Positions 1 through 7,180 of a DNA stretch of 11,797 nt are shown here, one piece after another. Origin of the DNA: Bacteroidota bacterium (GTDB lineage: Bacteria; Bacteroidota; Rhodothermia; Balneolales; Balneolaceae); the NCBI GenBank assembly GCA_024635465.1, contig JAGXIS010000122.1, forward strand, positions 1-11,797, given 5' to 3'. A program made the position numbers and the translations under genes. Under the pieces are notes generated by a model. The model was given only the letters and a program-made list of their open reading frames with translations. It was not told where the DNA came from and did no database searches. The first letter of the stretch is position 1. Every line of letters starts with the position of its first letter.

Positions 1-173
1 ACCTCATCTTGGTCACTCTCTGAAACATCAACTTTATGTTTTGAAACTGTCTTTCGCTCTTCCTTTTTCTCAACAAAACTATTCCATGTGTTGCAAATCG
101 GACAAGATCCCATCCATTTTGGGGATATATAGCCACACTCTCCACACTCAAATTGTATTTTCTGCTTTGCCAA
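1..173 (-). CDS. radA: DNA repair protein RadA, N-terminal part (cut by window edge)
   Basis: Only the first 57 codons lie in the window; the gene continues past base 1. The translation has a four-cysteine zinc finger, CxxC-x10-CxxC, at residues 10-13 and 24-27, with the segment YISPKWMGSCPICNTWNSF. This is the RadA/Sms N-terminal finger. In known RadA proteins it is followed by a RecA-like ATPase and a Lon-like domain; RadA acts as a helicase at recombination intermediates. The start is inferred to be TTG at 173-171, because the codon just before it is an in-frame TAA and no ATG fits. The following residues (AKQKIQFEC) match the usual RadA beginning. No Shine-Dalgarno sequence is visible. 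The gene begins 13 nt after the stop of the upstream membrane-protein gene, so the two are probably co-transcribed. After the finger comes a charged linker rich in K, E, S and D. Family identity is confident although the ATPase is not visible. Confidence 0.9.
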   Translation of the reverse strand, partial: MAKQKIQFECGECGYISPKWMGSCPICNTWNSFVEKKEERKTVSKHKVDVSESDQDE

Positions 174-186
174 TTATATCTTAAAA

Positions 187-1236
187 TTATTCACTGTTGT
201 CATCTAATTTTTCGATTACAGTCTGATTTACATACCATAACATAGCTATTATACCAAGGCCAATACTGATGTAATAGGTAATAATTCTCCATAAAAACAC
301 AGCTAGCCCGATAAAAGCAGTCCTCGTAATTAAAGGTCCCAGAAAAATAGCAAATAGTCCTTCTACTCCTCCCGACCCACCCGGTGTAGGTATCACTAAA
401 AATGCCAGATTCATGGATAAACTTCTTAATACGAGCAGAATTTCATCACCCGGCAGCAAACTTAAAACTACAATCACCGGTAGTGCAATTTTACACAACC
501 AAGTCATGGTCGTCAGAAAGTATGCTTTTAATACAAAGCTAATCGGTTTATTTCGTAATTGAATTGAGTAATTCTCGAGATTATTTGCTTCTGAATTCAC
601 TTTTTCGGAAAACTTACTCAAAAATCGCCAACCGAAAATCTTCTTCAGAATCTCTTTCAAAGAAGCAGGATTGATTAATAAACCATAGGTTAACAGAGCA
701 CCGTACATTATCAAACCGGCATATATCAAAAACATAGTAATGTTTCCGGCCAGACCAATTTCATCAGGTATTACTTCGAAATAGATACCGGATATTAACA
801 ATATGGGCACAGCCAGAGCATACCAGAATTGATCTAAAAGTACACCGTATAAGATAATAGCAGAGGATTTACCAAACTTGATGCCTTCACGGGTCATGGC
901 GAATGTAGCAACAGGCGCCCCACCTATGGTAGAAGGAGTAACAGCAGAAGCAAAATCCCAGGAAAGTGCAATTCGAATGGAAGCCATCCTGTTAATTGCT
1001 TTGTCTGCGAGAAACCGAATTTTTTCAGCTGAAAAATAGATTTTTAGAAGAGTAACAAATATCGCAAGAATGAGTCCGGGTAGCCTCTTTGGTTTTAGAT
1101 GTTCCAAAATACCGGGAGTGTAAGTCAGATAAATGACAACAGCCATACTTAGCAGACTCAGAGTGATTGAGATTGCCAGATATTTAAATGAGATCAGTGG
1201 GCCCGATGAAAAGCTATTTTGTTCTTTTTCCTGCAA
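187..1236 (-). CDS. Flippase-like integral membrane protein (UPF0104 / LPG-synthase TM family)
   Basis: This 349-residue protein is highly hydrophobic, with about seven to eight membrane segments; the first spans residues 18-38. Two conserved blocks mark the family: TPSTIGGAP at about 100-108 followed by FAMTREG, and IPTPGGSGGVEG at 282-293. These are the signature glycine/proline loops of the lysylphosphatidylglycerol synthetase transmembrane (flippase-like, PF03706/UPF0104) family. The soluble aminoacyl-transferase domain of MprF is absent. Family members are thought to move or modify lipids in the inner membrane, but the substrate here cannot be told. The start is TTG at 1236-1234. The frame is open back to a TGA at 1293-1291 without ATG or GTG, and the next ATG (residue 31) falls inside the first membrane helix. 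No Shine-Dalgarno sequence is seen. The fbaB terminator just upstream implies an own promoter in 1237-1283. radA follows after 13 nt. Confidence 0.85.
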   Translation of the reverse strand: MQEKEQNSFSSGPLISFKYLAISITLSLLSMAVVIYLTYTPGILEHLKPKRLPGLILAIFVTLLKIYFSAEKIRFLADKAINRMASIRIALSWDFASAVTPSTIGGAPVATFAMTREGIKFGKSSAIILYGVLLDQFWYALAVPILLISGIYFEVIPDEIGLAGNITMFLIYAGLIMYGALLTYGLLINPASLKEILKKIFGWRFLSKFSEKVNSEANNLENYSIQLRNKPISFVLKAYFLTTMTWLCKIALPVIVVLSLLPGDEILLVLRSLSMNLAFLVIPTPGGSGGVEGLFAIFLGPLITRTAFIGLAVFLWRIITYYISIGLGIIAMLWYVNQTVIEKLDDNSE

Positions 1237-1283
1237 AAAAATTACATAAGAAGCCAGGGTTACTGTTAGTGCAGAGTTTAAAT

Positions 1284-1319
1284 AAAAAAGTCATACCGTT
1301 GAATTAACGGTATGACTTT
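1284..1319 (-). terminator. Intrinsic terminator of fbaB
   Basis: A perfect inverted repeat has arms AAAGTCATACCGTT (1287-1300) and AACGGTATGACTTT (1306-1319), giving a 14-bp stem with a 5-nt loop. Read on the minus strand, it is followed by six T residues (1289-1284) and then ATTT. It lies 11 nt beyond the fbaB stop codon. It is the clearest terminator in the window and separates fbaB from the flippase-like gene. Confidence 0.93.
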
Positions 1320-1330
1320 AAAGATGATTA

Positions 1331-2407
1331 TTAGGCTATCGTAATCTCTTTATTGAGATAGACATCCTGAATATGATTGAGCAATTTAACGCCTTCTTCC
1401 ATTGGTCTTTGAAATGCTTTTCGACCACTAATGAGCCCCATACCACCGGCTCGTTTATTAATTACAGCTGTTCTTACTGCATCAGCAAAATCATCTGCAC
1501 CGGATGCTCCTCCGGAATTAATAAGTCCGGCACGACCCATGTATCCGTTTGCAACCTGGTATCTGGTTAGATCGATCAGGTTATCGGTAGTAAGTTCTTC
1601 ATAGATGCGCTTGTCTAATTTACCATAGCTGGAGTCGCCTGCATTCAATGCAAGATAGCCACCATTATTTTCAGGTAATTTTTGCTTTACGATATCTGCT
1701 CCTATTGTAACTCCAAGATGATTGGCTTGGCCGGTCAAATCTGCAGATGAGTGATAATCTACACCATCTACTTTAAACCCACTGTTTCTGGTGTAGCACC
1801 AAAGAACAGTAGCCATCCCCAACTCATGAGCATACTCAAATGCTTCAGCTACTTCTACAATTTGTCTTGAAGACTCTTCAGAGCCGAAGTAAATCGTCGC
1901 TCCTACTGCTGCTGCACCCATGTCGTAAGCCTTCTGAACTGAACCAAACATAATTTGATCAAAAGTGTTTGGGAAAGTTAACAACTCATTATGATTGATT
2001 TTTACTAGAAATGGAATTTTATGAGCATACTTTCTGGCTACAGAACCCAATACTCCAAAAGTAGAAGCTACGGCATTACATCCCCCTTCGATTGCCAGTT
2101 TTACAATATTTTCCGGGTCAAAATAAGCCGGGTTTTTAGCAAAAGATGCACCTGCACTATGCTCAATACCTTGATCAACCGGTAGAATCGAAAGATATCC
2201 TGTTCCACCCAATCTTCCATGGTTTATCATTCTTTGCAAATTGTTTAGTACTCTTGGACTTCTGTCCGAATGATACCAAATATCATCTACATACTTATCT
2301 GATGGTAAATGAAGTTTATCTTTTGGTATGGTCTTGCATACATGATTTAATAGAGAGTCAGCATCTTTCCCCAGTAATTCTTCAATACTTGATTTCTTTA
2401 GTGTCAT
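1331..2407 (-). CDS. fbaB: Class I fructose-bisphosphate aldolase (FbaB/DhnA type)
   Basis: This 358-residue protein would catalyse reversible cleavage of fructose 1,6-bisphosphate to dihydroxyacetone phosphate and glyceraldehyde 3-phosphate through a Schiff-base lysine, without metal. It follows the Escherichia coli FbaB sequence closely along its whole length. Matching blocks include [10 protein letters not shown] near residue 11, [23 protein letters not shown] at 68-90, the [11 protein letters not shown] block at 169-179, [10 protein letters not shown] at 221-230 and [13 protein letters not shown] at 291-303. The likely Schiff-base lysine is K241 in TIGADIVK. A phosphate-binding region near the C-terminus is seen in [16 protein letters not shown]. 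Length equals the family norm. The ATG start at 2407 has a good Shine-Dalgarno AGGAG about 10 nt upstream (2417-2421). It stands alone: divergent from the dus gene, with palindromic operator-like sites in between, and closed by a strong terminator. The upstream sites suggest sugar-dependent control, which is an inference. Confidence 0.97.
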   Translation of the reverse strand: MTLKKSSIEELLGKDADSLLNHVCKTIPKDKLHLPSDKYVDDIWYHSDRSPRVLNNLQRMINHGRLGGTGYLSILPVDQGIEHSAGASFAKNPAYFDPENIVKLAIEGGCNAVASTFGVLGSVARKYAHKIPFLVKINHNELLTFPNTFDQIMFGSVQKAYDMGAAAVGATIYFGSEESSRQIVEVAEAFEYAHELGMATVLWCYTRNSGFKVDGVDYHSSADLTGQANHLGVTIGADIVKQKLPENNGGYLALNAGDSSYGKLDKRIYEELTTDNLIDLTRYQVANGYMGRAGLINSGGASGADDFADAVRTAVINKRAGGMGLISGRKAFQRPMEEGVKLLNHIQDVYLNKEITIA

Positions 2408-2470
2408 ATTAAATTTACTCCTGTCTTTGTATTCACAATTTCGTTTACACCTTCAATATACAGGGAAATT

Positions 2471-2489
2471 TTACAATAGGCTATTGTAA
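2471..2489. promoter_or_regulatory. 19-bp palindrome, candidate operator upstream of fbaB
   Basis: The arms TTACAATAG and CTATTGTAA are exact reverse complements around a single G at 2480. It lies 64-82 nt upstream of the fbaB start codon. On the minus strand a TATATT element (possible -10) lies at about 2457-2452, so the palindrome would overlap the -35 region of an fbaB promoter. There is no T-run suited to a terminator. The regulator is unknown. Confidence 0.5.
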
Positions 2490-2505
2490 GTCCGATCTGA
2501 CATCT

Positions 2506-2520
2506 ATGGAAGCGCTTCGA
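2506..2520. promoter_or_regulatory. LacI-family / cre-like operator candidate
   Basis: The sequence ATGGAAGCGCTTCGA contains a perfect 10-bp core palindrome, GAAGCGCTTC (2509-2518), centred on CG and flanked by T and A. It fits 14 of 15 positions of the Gram-positive catabolite-response consensus WTGNAANCGNWNNCW. More generally it looks like a LacI/GalR-family half-site pair. It lies 99-113 nt upstream of the fbaB start and 72-86 nt upstream of the dus start. No LacI-type regulator is encoded in the window, so the assignment rests on the motif and on the nearby glycolytic gene. Confidence 0.45.
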
Positions 2521-2591
2521 ATTGAAATTTTTAATCCTTTTAGCAAGGATGCATAAAAACCCGTATTTTTCTAGATTGAAGTGCAATTTTT

Positions 2592-3581
2592 ATGATGATA
2601 AAAAATCTACATATCGGCAATAAGCCTCTCTTTTTGGCACCCATGGAGGATGTAACTGATTCACCATTCAGACAGATCTGCCGTAAAAAAGGGGCTGATA
2701 TTGTTTTCACTGAATTTATCAGTTCCGAAGCGATTATCCGTGATTCAGACATTGCTATACATAAAATGTATTTCAACGAGATGGAACGCCCGTTTGGAAT
2801 ACAGATATTTGGTGGACGAGAAGAGGCTATGGAAGGAGCTACCAAAGTAGCAGTCGCTAATAAACCGGATTTGGTAGATATAAATTTTGGATGTCCGGTC
2901 TATAAAATCGTCAAAAAGGGCGCCGGTTCTGCCTGTCTGAAGGATCTTGGGATGATGGAACGCATGGCCGGAACAGTTGTGGATGCTGCAGGTGAGCTAC
3001 CTGTTACGGTTAAAACACGTTTAGGTTGGGATGATCAAACCATTCGTATACAGGAAGTGGCACTAATGTTGCATAGTCTTGGAGTAAAAGCTCTGACTGT
3101 GCATGCCAGAACAAGAGACCAAAAATATAAAGGTGATGCACGCTGGGAATGGCTAAAAAAACTTAAGAATACCCCCGGATTAGAGATTCCAATTATCGGA
3201 AATGGTGATGTCACTTCTCCAATACTTGCAAAAAAAATGTTTGATGAAACGGGTGTTGACGGAGTGATGATTGGAAGAGGTGCCATTGGCAATCCATGGA
3301 TCTTTGAACAAACCCGTCATTTTATTGAGCATGGTGAAATGATACCGGATCCTAATATAAAACAGAGACTTGAACTCTGTGCAGATCAACTTCGTCTTTC
3401 AGTTGAACATCACGGTACTAAGTATGGTGTGATCATAATGAAAAAACATTACGGCCAATACCTGAAGGGAATTCGTAACGGGAAAAAACTACGTGCTGCC
3501 ATTATGGATGAGAAAGAGATGGAGCCGATTCTGGAACTCCTATTGAATTTCAAAGAGGAAGAAATCTACGCACTAACTTAG
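2592..3581 (+). CDS. dus: tRNA-dihydrouridine synthase (DusB-like)
   Basis: This 329-residue flavoenzyme would reduce uridines in the tRNA D-loop using FMN and NADPH. The N-terminal TIM barrel starts with LAPMEDVTDSPFR at 15-27, an FMN-binding segment. The block DINFGCPVYKIVKKGAGSA at 96-114 holds the catalytic cysteine C101. Further FMN contacts are K141 in VKTRLGW, H171 in VHARTRDQKYKG, the GNGDV loop at 203-207 and GRGAIGNPWIF at 228-238. The C-terminal helical part (about 255-325) contains the HYGQYLKGIRNGKKLR segment seen in tRNA-binding domains of the family. Length and motif order fit DusB. The start is ATG at 2592, immediately followed by a second ATG. No Shine-Dalgarno is seen. A weak Bacteroidota-like promoter is possible, TTTA (2539-2542) with 21 nt to TATTTTTC (2564-2571). 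It is divergent from fbaB and convergent with serS. Confidence 0.95.
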   Translation: MMIKNLHIGNKPLFLAPMEDVTDSPFRQICRKKGADIVFTEFISSEAIIRDSDIAIHKMYFNEMERPFGIQIFGGREEAMEGATKVAVANKPDLVDINFGCPVYKIVKKGAGSACLKDLGMMERMAGTVVDAAGELPVTVKTRLGWDDQTIRIQEVALMLHSLGVKALTVHARTRDQKYKGDARWEWLKKLKNTPGLEIPIIGNGDVTSPILAKKMFDETGVDGVMIGRGAIGNPWIFEQTRHFIEHGEMIPDPNIKQRLELCADQLRLSVEHHGTKYGVIIMKKHYGQYLKGIRNGKKLRAAIMDEKEMEPILELLLNFKEEEIYALT

Positions 3582-3615
3582 TTCAGAGAGCGCATCATTA
3601 CCCATCAAGACTATG

Positions 3616-3648
3616 CATTATCTCAATAGCTCACACAAGAGATAAATG
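3616..3648. repeat. Imperfect stem-loop between convergent dus and serS
   Basis: The arms CATTATCTC (3616-3624) and GAGATAAATG (3639-3648) pair with one bulged base around a 14-nt loop. It sits in the 123-bp gap where dus and serS converge. Neither strand has a T-run directly after it, so it is at best a weak or bidirectional terminator. No gene is seen in the gap. Confidence 0.3.
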
Positions 3649-3704
3649 TGATAATACTACAATTGAAACTCTCCAATCCTTCTTTATACATTAACCTCTC
3701 TTCA

Positions 3705-4973
3705 TTAGATTTTTTCAGCATCCATAAATGGAACTAAAACTTCAGGCACTTTCATATCTCCGGCTTCTGTTTGATATGTTTCAATGATTGCAGCCACCAC
3801 ACGAGGCAGCGCTAACCCGGAGCCATTCAGTGTATGCATGATTTCATTCTTACCATTTTCATTTCGAAATCTCAGTTGCATTCTACGAGCTTGAAAGGAT
3901 CCAAAATTTGAACATGAACTCACTTCCAACCATCGTTTTTGACCGGGACTCCAAACTTCCAGATCATATTTTTTTGTCTGAGTAAATCCCATGTCACCCG
4001 TGCACATCAATAGAGTTCGAAAAGGAAGTCCCAGCTTCTCTAAGAGTGACTCTGCATACTCCTTTAAAGATTCTAATTCCCGGTCTGAATGGTCAGGATG
4101 TACAAACTTGACCAATTCCACTTTATCAAATTGGTGAAGTCTGTTGAGTCCCCTTACATCTGCACCATAACTACCGGCTTCCCGTCTCCAGCATGGGGTG
4201 TATGCAGTATAATATACCGGCAGATTATCCAATTCGAATATTTCATCTCGATGGAAGTTTGTTACGGGAACCTCAGCCGTCGGTATTGCAAAAAAACCGT
4301 CTCTAGGCATGGTATACATCATATCTTCTTTATCGGGTATCTGGCCCGTTCCCCTGGCAGAATCCTCATTCACAAAATAAGGTGCCTGTATCTCAGTAAA
4401 ACCGTTTTTAACTGCTTCATTTAAAAAGAAATTTATTAAAGCTCTCTGAAGTCTGGCCATATTTCCCACATAAAAAGGAAATCCAGCGCCGGTTACTTTA
4501 GATCCTCTCTCAAAATCAATCCATTTTTTATCTGATGCCAACTCCCAATGCGGTTTAAACCATTCTTTTTGTACTTTTTCACCCCACTCTGAAATAACCT
4601 CATTATCATTCTCAGTCGCTCCAACCGGTACAGAATCATCCGGTACATTAGGTATCTGATAGAGTAGTGAATCCCGTTCTACAGCTAATTGATCTAAGAG
4701 CTCCTCTAACTCCTTAATTTTTTCTTTGGTCTGACCGGTTTCATTTATAATCTTTTGTGCTTCATCTTTTTTGCCTTTCCCCATCAAAGCACCGATTTCC
4801 TTTGCCCGGCTATTACTATCTGCACGTAACTGCCCGACTTCAGTTACTAATTTTCGCCACTCTTCATCTTTAACCAGAACTTTGTCTACAATGTCAGTAC
4901 TCTTTTCTCCCTTATTGAGCATCCCCTTTTTAACCCTTTCAGTATGATCCCGAATAAAATTTATATCTAGCAT
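3705..4973 (-). CDS. serS: Seryl-tRNA synthetase
   Basis: This cytoplasmic class II aminoacyl-tRNA synthetase charges tRNA(Ser), and tRNA(Sec) where present, with serine. Its 422 residues are the usual length. Residues 1-105 form the N-terminal antiparallel coiled-coil arm that grips the tRNA long variable arm, with charged heptad-like stretches at about 30-100. The catalytic core shows the serine-binding TAEVPVTN loop at 232-239. Motif 2 runs from CWRREAGSYG (261-270) to RGLNRLHQFDKVELVKF (274-290), and motif 3 is NGSGLALPRVVAAIIETYQ at 383-401. Motif 2 reads WRRE where FRxE is usual. The ATG start at 4973 gives the standard MLDINFIRDH beginning. No strong Shine-Dalgarno is seen. It is transcribed alone, divergent from the Lrp-type gene, and its promoter must lie in 4974-5173. 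Confidence 0.98.
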   Translation of the reverse strand: MLDINFIRDHTERVKKGMLNKGEKSTDIVDKVLVKDEEWRKLVTEVGQLRADSNSRAKEIGALMGKGKKDEAQKIINETGQTKEKIKELEELLDQLAVERDSLLYQIPNVPDDSVPVGATENDNEVISEWGEKVQKEWFKPHWELASDKKWIDFERGSKVTGAGFPFYVGNMARLQRALINFFLNEAVKNGFTEIQAPYFVNEDSARGTGQIPDKEDMMYTMPRDGFFAIPTAEVPVTNFHRDEIFELDNLPVYYTAYTPCWRREAGSYGADVRGLNRLHQFDKVELVKFVHPDHSDRELESLKEYAESLLEKLGLPFRTLLMCTGDMGFTQTKKYDLEVWSPGQKRWLEVSSCSNFGSFQARRMQLRFRNENGKNEIMHTLNGSGLALPRVVAAIIETYQTEAGDMKVPEVLVPFMDAEKI

Positions 4974-5012
4974 TTTAAATGATAACTATTGGCAGTTCTA
5001 TTTATCCTTTAA

Positions 5013-5027
5013 GATACAAGTAGTATC
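5013..5027. promoter_or_regulatory. Short inverted repeat upstream of serS
   Basis: GATAC (5013-5017) and GTATC (5023-5027) are exact inverted arms around AAGTA. The site lies 40-54 nt upstream of the serS start, where a promoter would be expected. On the minus strand TTGATA overlaps it as a possible -35 element. The repeat is short and could be chance. Confidence 0.25.
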
Positions 5028-5044
5028 AAAGTGATTGAAATTTA

Positions 5045-5061
5045 ATTCATTGATTATGAAT
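5045..5061. promoter_or_regulatory. Short inverted repeat in the serS/Lrp divergent region
   Basis: ATTCAT (5045-5050) and ATGAAT (5056-5061) are exact inverted arms around TGATT. The 17-bp AT-rich dyad lies midway in the 200-bp space between serS and the Lrp/AsnC gene. AT-rich dyads of this size are typical Lrp-family targets and Lrp-type genes are often autoregulated. Assignment to this regulator is inference. Confidence 0.28.
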
Positions 5062-5120
5062 CTGCATTTATTTACAATTTATTTATCAAGTGCACCTTCT
5101 ACTCATTGTTTTCCTTATTT

Positions 5121-5156
5121 AATTAGGTTATTTTCGATGAGAATTAGAATAATTAG
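5121..5156 (+). promoter_or_regulatory. Three AATTAG direct repeats before the Lrp-type gene
   Basis: AATTAG occurs at 5121-5126, 5142-5147 and 5151-5156, with starts 21 and 9 nt apart. The 21-nt step is two helical turns. The cluster ends 17 nt before the ATG of the regulator gene, close to where its promoter should be. Between it and the start lies the Shine-Dalgarno GGAG at 5163-5166. The region is AT-rich, so chance repetition is possible. Confidence 0.3.
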
Positions 5157-5173
5157 GAATATGGAGTTCCATT

Positions 5174-5653
5174 ATGGCTTACCAACTAGACGATACTGAC
5201 ATTAAAATTTTAAACCATTTACAAGAGAATGGACGTGCTCAAAGAAATACAATTTCTGAAATAGTCCATCTTTCTGTTCCATCCGTGTCCGAAAGAATGA
5301 AAAAACTTGAGGAGAAAGGATTAATTGCTAACTATCATGCCATCCTGGATGCTAGAAAATTTAATTTTGATATTACTGCCTTTATTTTTGTTGAAGTGGA
5401 CAGTTCCGAACGTTACCCTAAATTTGTAGAAAATGTAACAAATCACCCCGAAGTTTTAGAATGTCACTCTATCACCGGTGATGGTTCTCATATACTAAAA
5501 GTCCGGACGAAAAATACTGAAACCCTTGAGAAATTCCTCTCACTGGTTCAGACCTGGGATGGCGTAACCAGAACAAGGTCTAATATTGTATTATCCTCTT
5601 TTAAAGAGACTCGAAAACTTGCCATTGAACGTACTGTCGAAATTAAAAAATAA
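5174..5653 (+). CDS. Lrp/AsnC-family transcriptional regulator
   Basis: This 159-residue protein has the two-domain layout of the feast/famine regulators. The N-terminal winged helix-turn-helix begins LDDTDIKILNHLQENGR (5-21), and the recognition region is about 26-45 (ISEIVHLSVPSVSERMKKLEEKG split across two helices). A linker strand follows (IANYHAILD). The RAM effector/oligomerisation domain covers about 66-145, with GDGSHILKV at 102-110 in place of the common GxxDyll. Family members bind amino acids or related small molecules and act as dimers to hexadecamers. The target and ligand cannot be told here. The ATG start has a Shine-Dalgarno GGAG 7 nt upstream. It is divergent from serS and followed after 12 nt by the 499-aa membrane-protein gene, a likely partner or target. 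Repeats upstream suggest autoregulation. Confidence 0.95.
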   Translation: MAYQLDDTDIKILNHLQENGRAQRNTISEIVHLSVPSVSERMKKLEEKGLIANYHAILDARKFNFDITAFIFVEVDSSERYPKFVENVTNHPEVLECHSITGDGSHILKVRTKNTETLEKFLSLVQTWDGVTRTRSNIVLSSFKETRKLAIERTVEIKK

Positions 5654-5665
5654 CAGCTTGCCACA

Positions 5666-7165
5666 TTGCAGATACTTATAATTCTATTCTTATCATGGAC
5701 TCTTCAGCCCTCTTCAACAACATTGAACGGGCAAGAACAAAATGCCGATTCCGGGAATAGAATAGCACTAAGTTTCGATCACAACTCCTCCTATTTTCCA
5801 ACTCAAACTGATTTAGATGAGACTTTAAAAGCCGGAATTAATCTGATTGAATTCAGTGATCCTACCTATTTCAGCACACGAACTATCAATAACTTCTTTA
5901 TACTGATCGGCACATCAGACAGATTAGTAACGATGCATACATTTGAAACAGAGATGGAGAGTTATATAGAATCGACCCTAGCAAAATATCGTGATTTTGA
6001 GAATATCTATTCGGATAAACTGGCCGGTTTAAAACTTTTTCATTTTCCTGATGATTTTAGCCCATCATTCAAAAATTTATCCGAAAATTATATTGAAGTA
6101 CTGTCAGAAGAAGTAAATCTGCCATTATACTATCAATCTTCAAAATATTTACTTGATCAGGGAGATGTTTCTCCTTATCGATTTGTATCTACTTATCATA
6201 CAGAATCTGACATAGTCACATTCTTGCAGAATAGAGTCATTTACTTTGAACCGGAAGCCGACGATCTTGCAGCACTTCAACGATTGGAAAAGTTGCTAAT
6301 ACAATCTTTTGAGTTAAACGACAGTATCATAATAATACCTTCAGATTGGTTTTATGAAAGACTTCAAGTACAACCTGATCTTCAGTTGGTATTCAGTAAT
6401 TATGCACAAGGAAATTTGATCCCTTTTCCATATCCCCAAATTGAAACACAAATCCCTGATCTCAATGTAGCAGTAATGTTACTGTTGATTATTTGGGTTT
6501 TGATCATCTGTCTTTACATCTACAGGCCCAATTTCACTGATACGTTATATCGATACTTTTTAAACCATTCATTCTTTGCAACAGATACAATGGAGAATAG
6601 AAATAGAAATTTCAGTGATGCATTTATCATACTGTTGCTTCATATTCTGACTGTTGCACTTTTCTTTTACACATTTTCGACTCAAATATTCAGCAAAAAC
6701 GGTTTTGAAGCACTTTCACATAACTTTCCTCTACTATTAATTTCAGGAAGTGAGCCGCTTAGTTTATTTGTCCTTGGTCTGATTGTAGCCATTTTTTCTC
6801 ATGTAACTTCAATCATTTGGATCTATTTATTTAATAAATCAATGAATAGAATCGGGCAAGCGATTCAGTTATACGCTTGGGGACTCTCTGTAAACTTTAT
6901 CATCGTAACATTGATAGTAATATTCTCTTTTTGGAATGTGAATCCTTTTTGGATCTATATTCTCTCTGCTCTTTTTCTGATAGTCTGGTTGATGAGCTTT
7001 AATATCGCATCGATTGATGGGGCCCGATCTCTCGAACGTCGACGAATACTAAACATACTGCTAACTTTCGGGTTACATACTATTCTGATTATTGGGCTAA
7101 TCCTGTTTCTGATTATGACTCCGGAGATCTATGAACCTATTAAGCTAGCTTTCCAATTGAGGTAA
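5666..7165 (+). CDS. Unrecognised exported/polytopic membrane protein, 499 aa
   Basis: I do not recognise this protein. Residues 1-11 are hydrophobic (MQILIILFLSW) and would serve as a short signal peptide or anchor. Residues about 25-260 form a soluble domain, predicted to lie outside the cytoplasm. It alternates strand-like segments (RIALSFDHN, NLIEFSDP, FFILIG, LAGLKLFHFPDD, RVIYFEPEAD, SIIIIPSDWFY) with helical ones, an arrangement compatible with an alpha/beta, possibly barrel-like, fold. Six membrane segments follow at about 266-286, 318-338, 362-388, 404-421, 426-446 and 463-484. The charged stretch DTLYRYFLN..MENRNRNFSDAF between the first two resembles Bacteroidota DUF4271/Yip1-like proteins, but only faintly. 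The start is taken as TTG at 5666, the first possible start after the in-frame stop of the regulator, and no Shine-Dalgarno is seen. The next in-frame ATG is at residue 90, which would discard the signal. The coding frame is intact and converges on rpoN with a 15-nt gap. Confidence 0.8.
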   Translation: MQILIILFLSWTLQPSSTTLNGQEQNADSGNRIALSFDHNSSYFPTQTDLDETLKAGINLIEFSDPTYFSTRTINNFFILIGTSDRLVTMHTFETEMESYIESTLAKYRDFENIYSDKLAGLKLFHFPDDFSPSFKNLSENYIEVLSEEVNLPLYYQSSKYLLDQGDVSPYRFVSTYHTESDIVTFLQNRVIYFEPEADDLAALQRLEKLLIQSFELNDSIIIIPSDWFYERLQVQPDLQLVFSNYAQGNLIPFPYPQIETQIPDLNVAVMLLLIIWVLIICLYIYRPNFTDTLYRYFLNHSFFATDTMENRNRNFSDAFIILLLHILTVALFFYTFSTQIFSKNGFEALSHNFPLLLISGSEPLSLFVLGLIVAIFSHVTSIIWIYLFNKSMNRIGQAIQLYAWGLSVNFIIVTLIVIFSFWNVNPFWIYILSALFLIVWLMSFNIASIDGARSLERRRILNILLTFGLHTILIIGLILFLIMTPEIYEPIKLAFQLR

Positions 7166-7180
7166 TCGATATAAACGGAT

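Noticed and set aside
2534..2550. Small hairpin ATCCTT / AAGGAT upstream of dus
   Set aside because: Only 6 bp with a 5-nt loop and no T-run; too weak to call a terminator or riboswitch.
2404..2586. 60-codon minus-strand reading frame in the fbaB-dus gap
   Set aside because: It covers the operator-like palindromes and the fbaB ribosome binding site, and overlaps the fbaB start. The peptide has no recognisable features.
2540..2845. 101-codon minus-strand reading frame
   Set aside because: Mostly antisense to the N-terminus of dus, which is a clear gene on the other strand; the peptide resembles nothing known.
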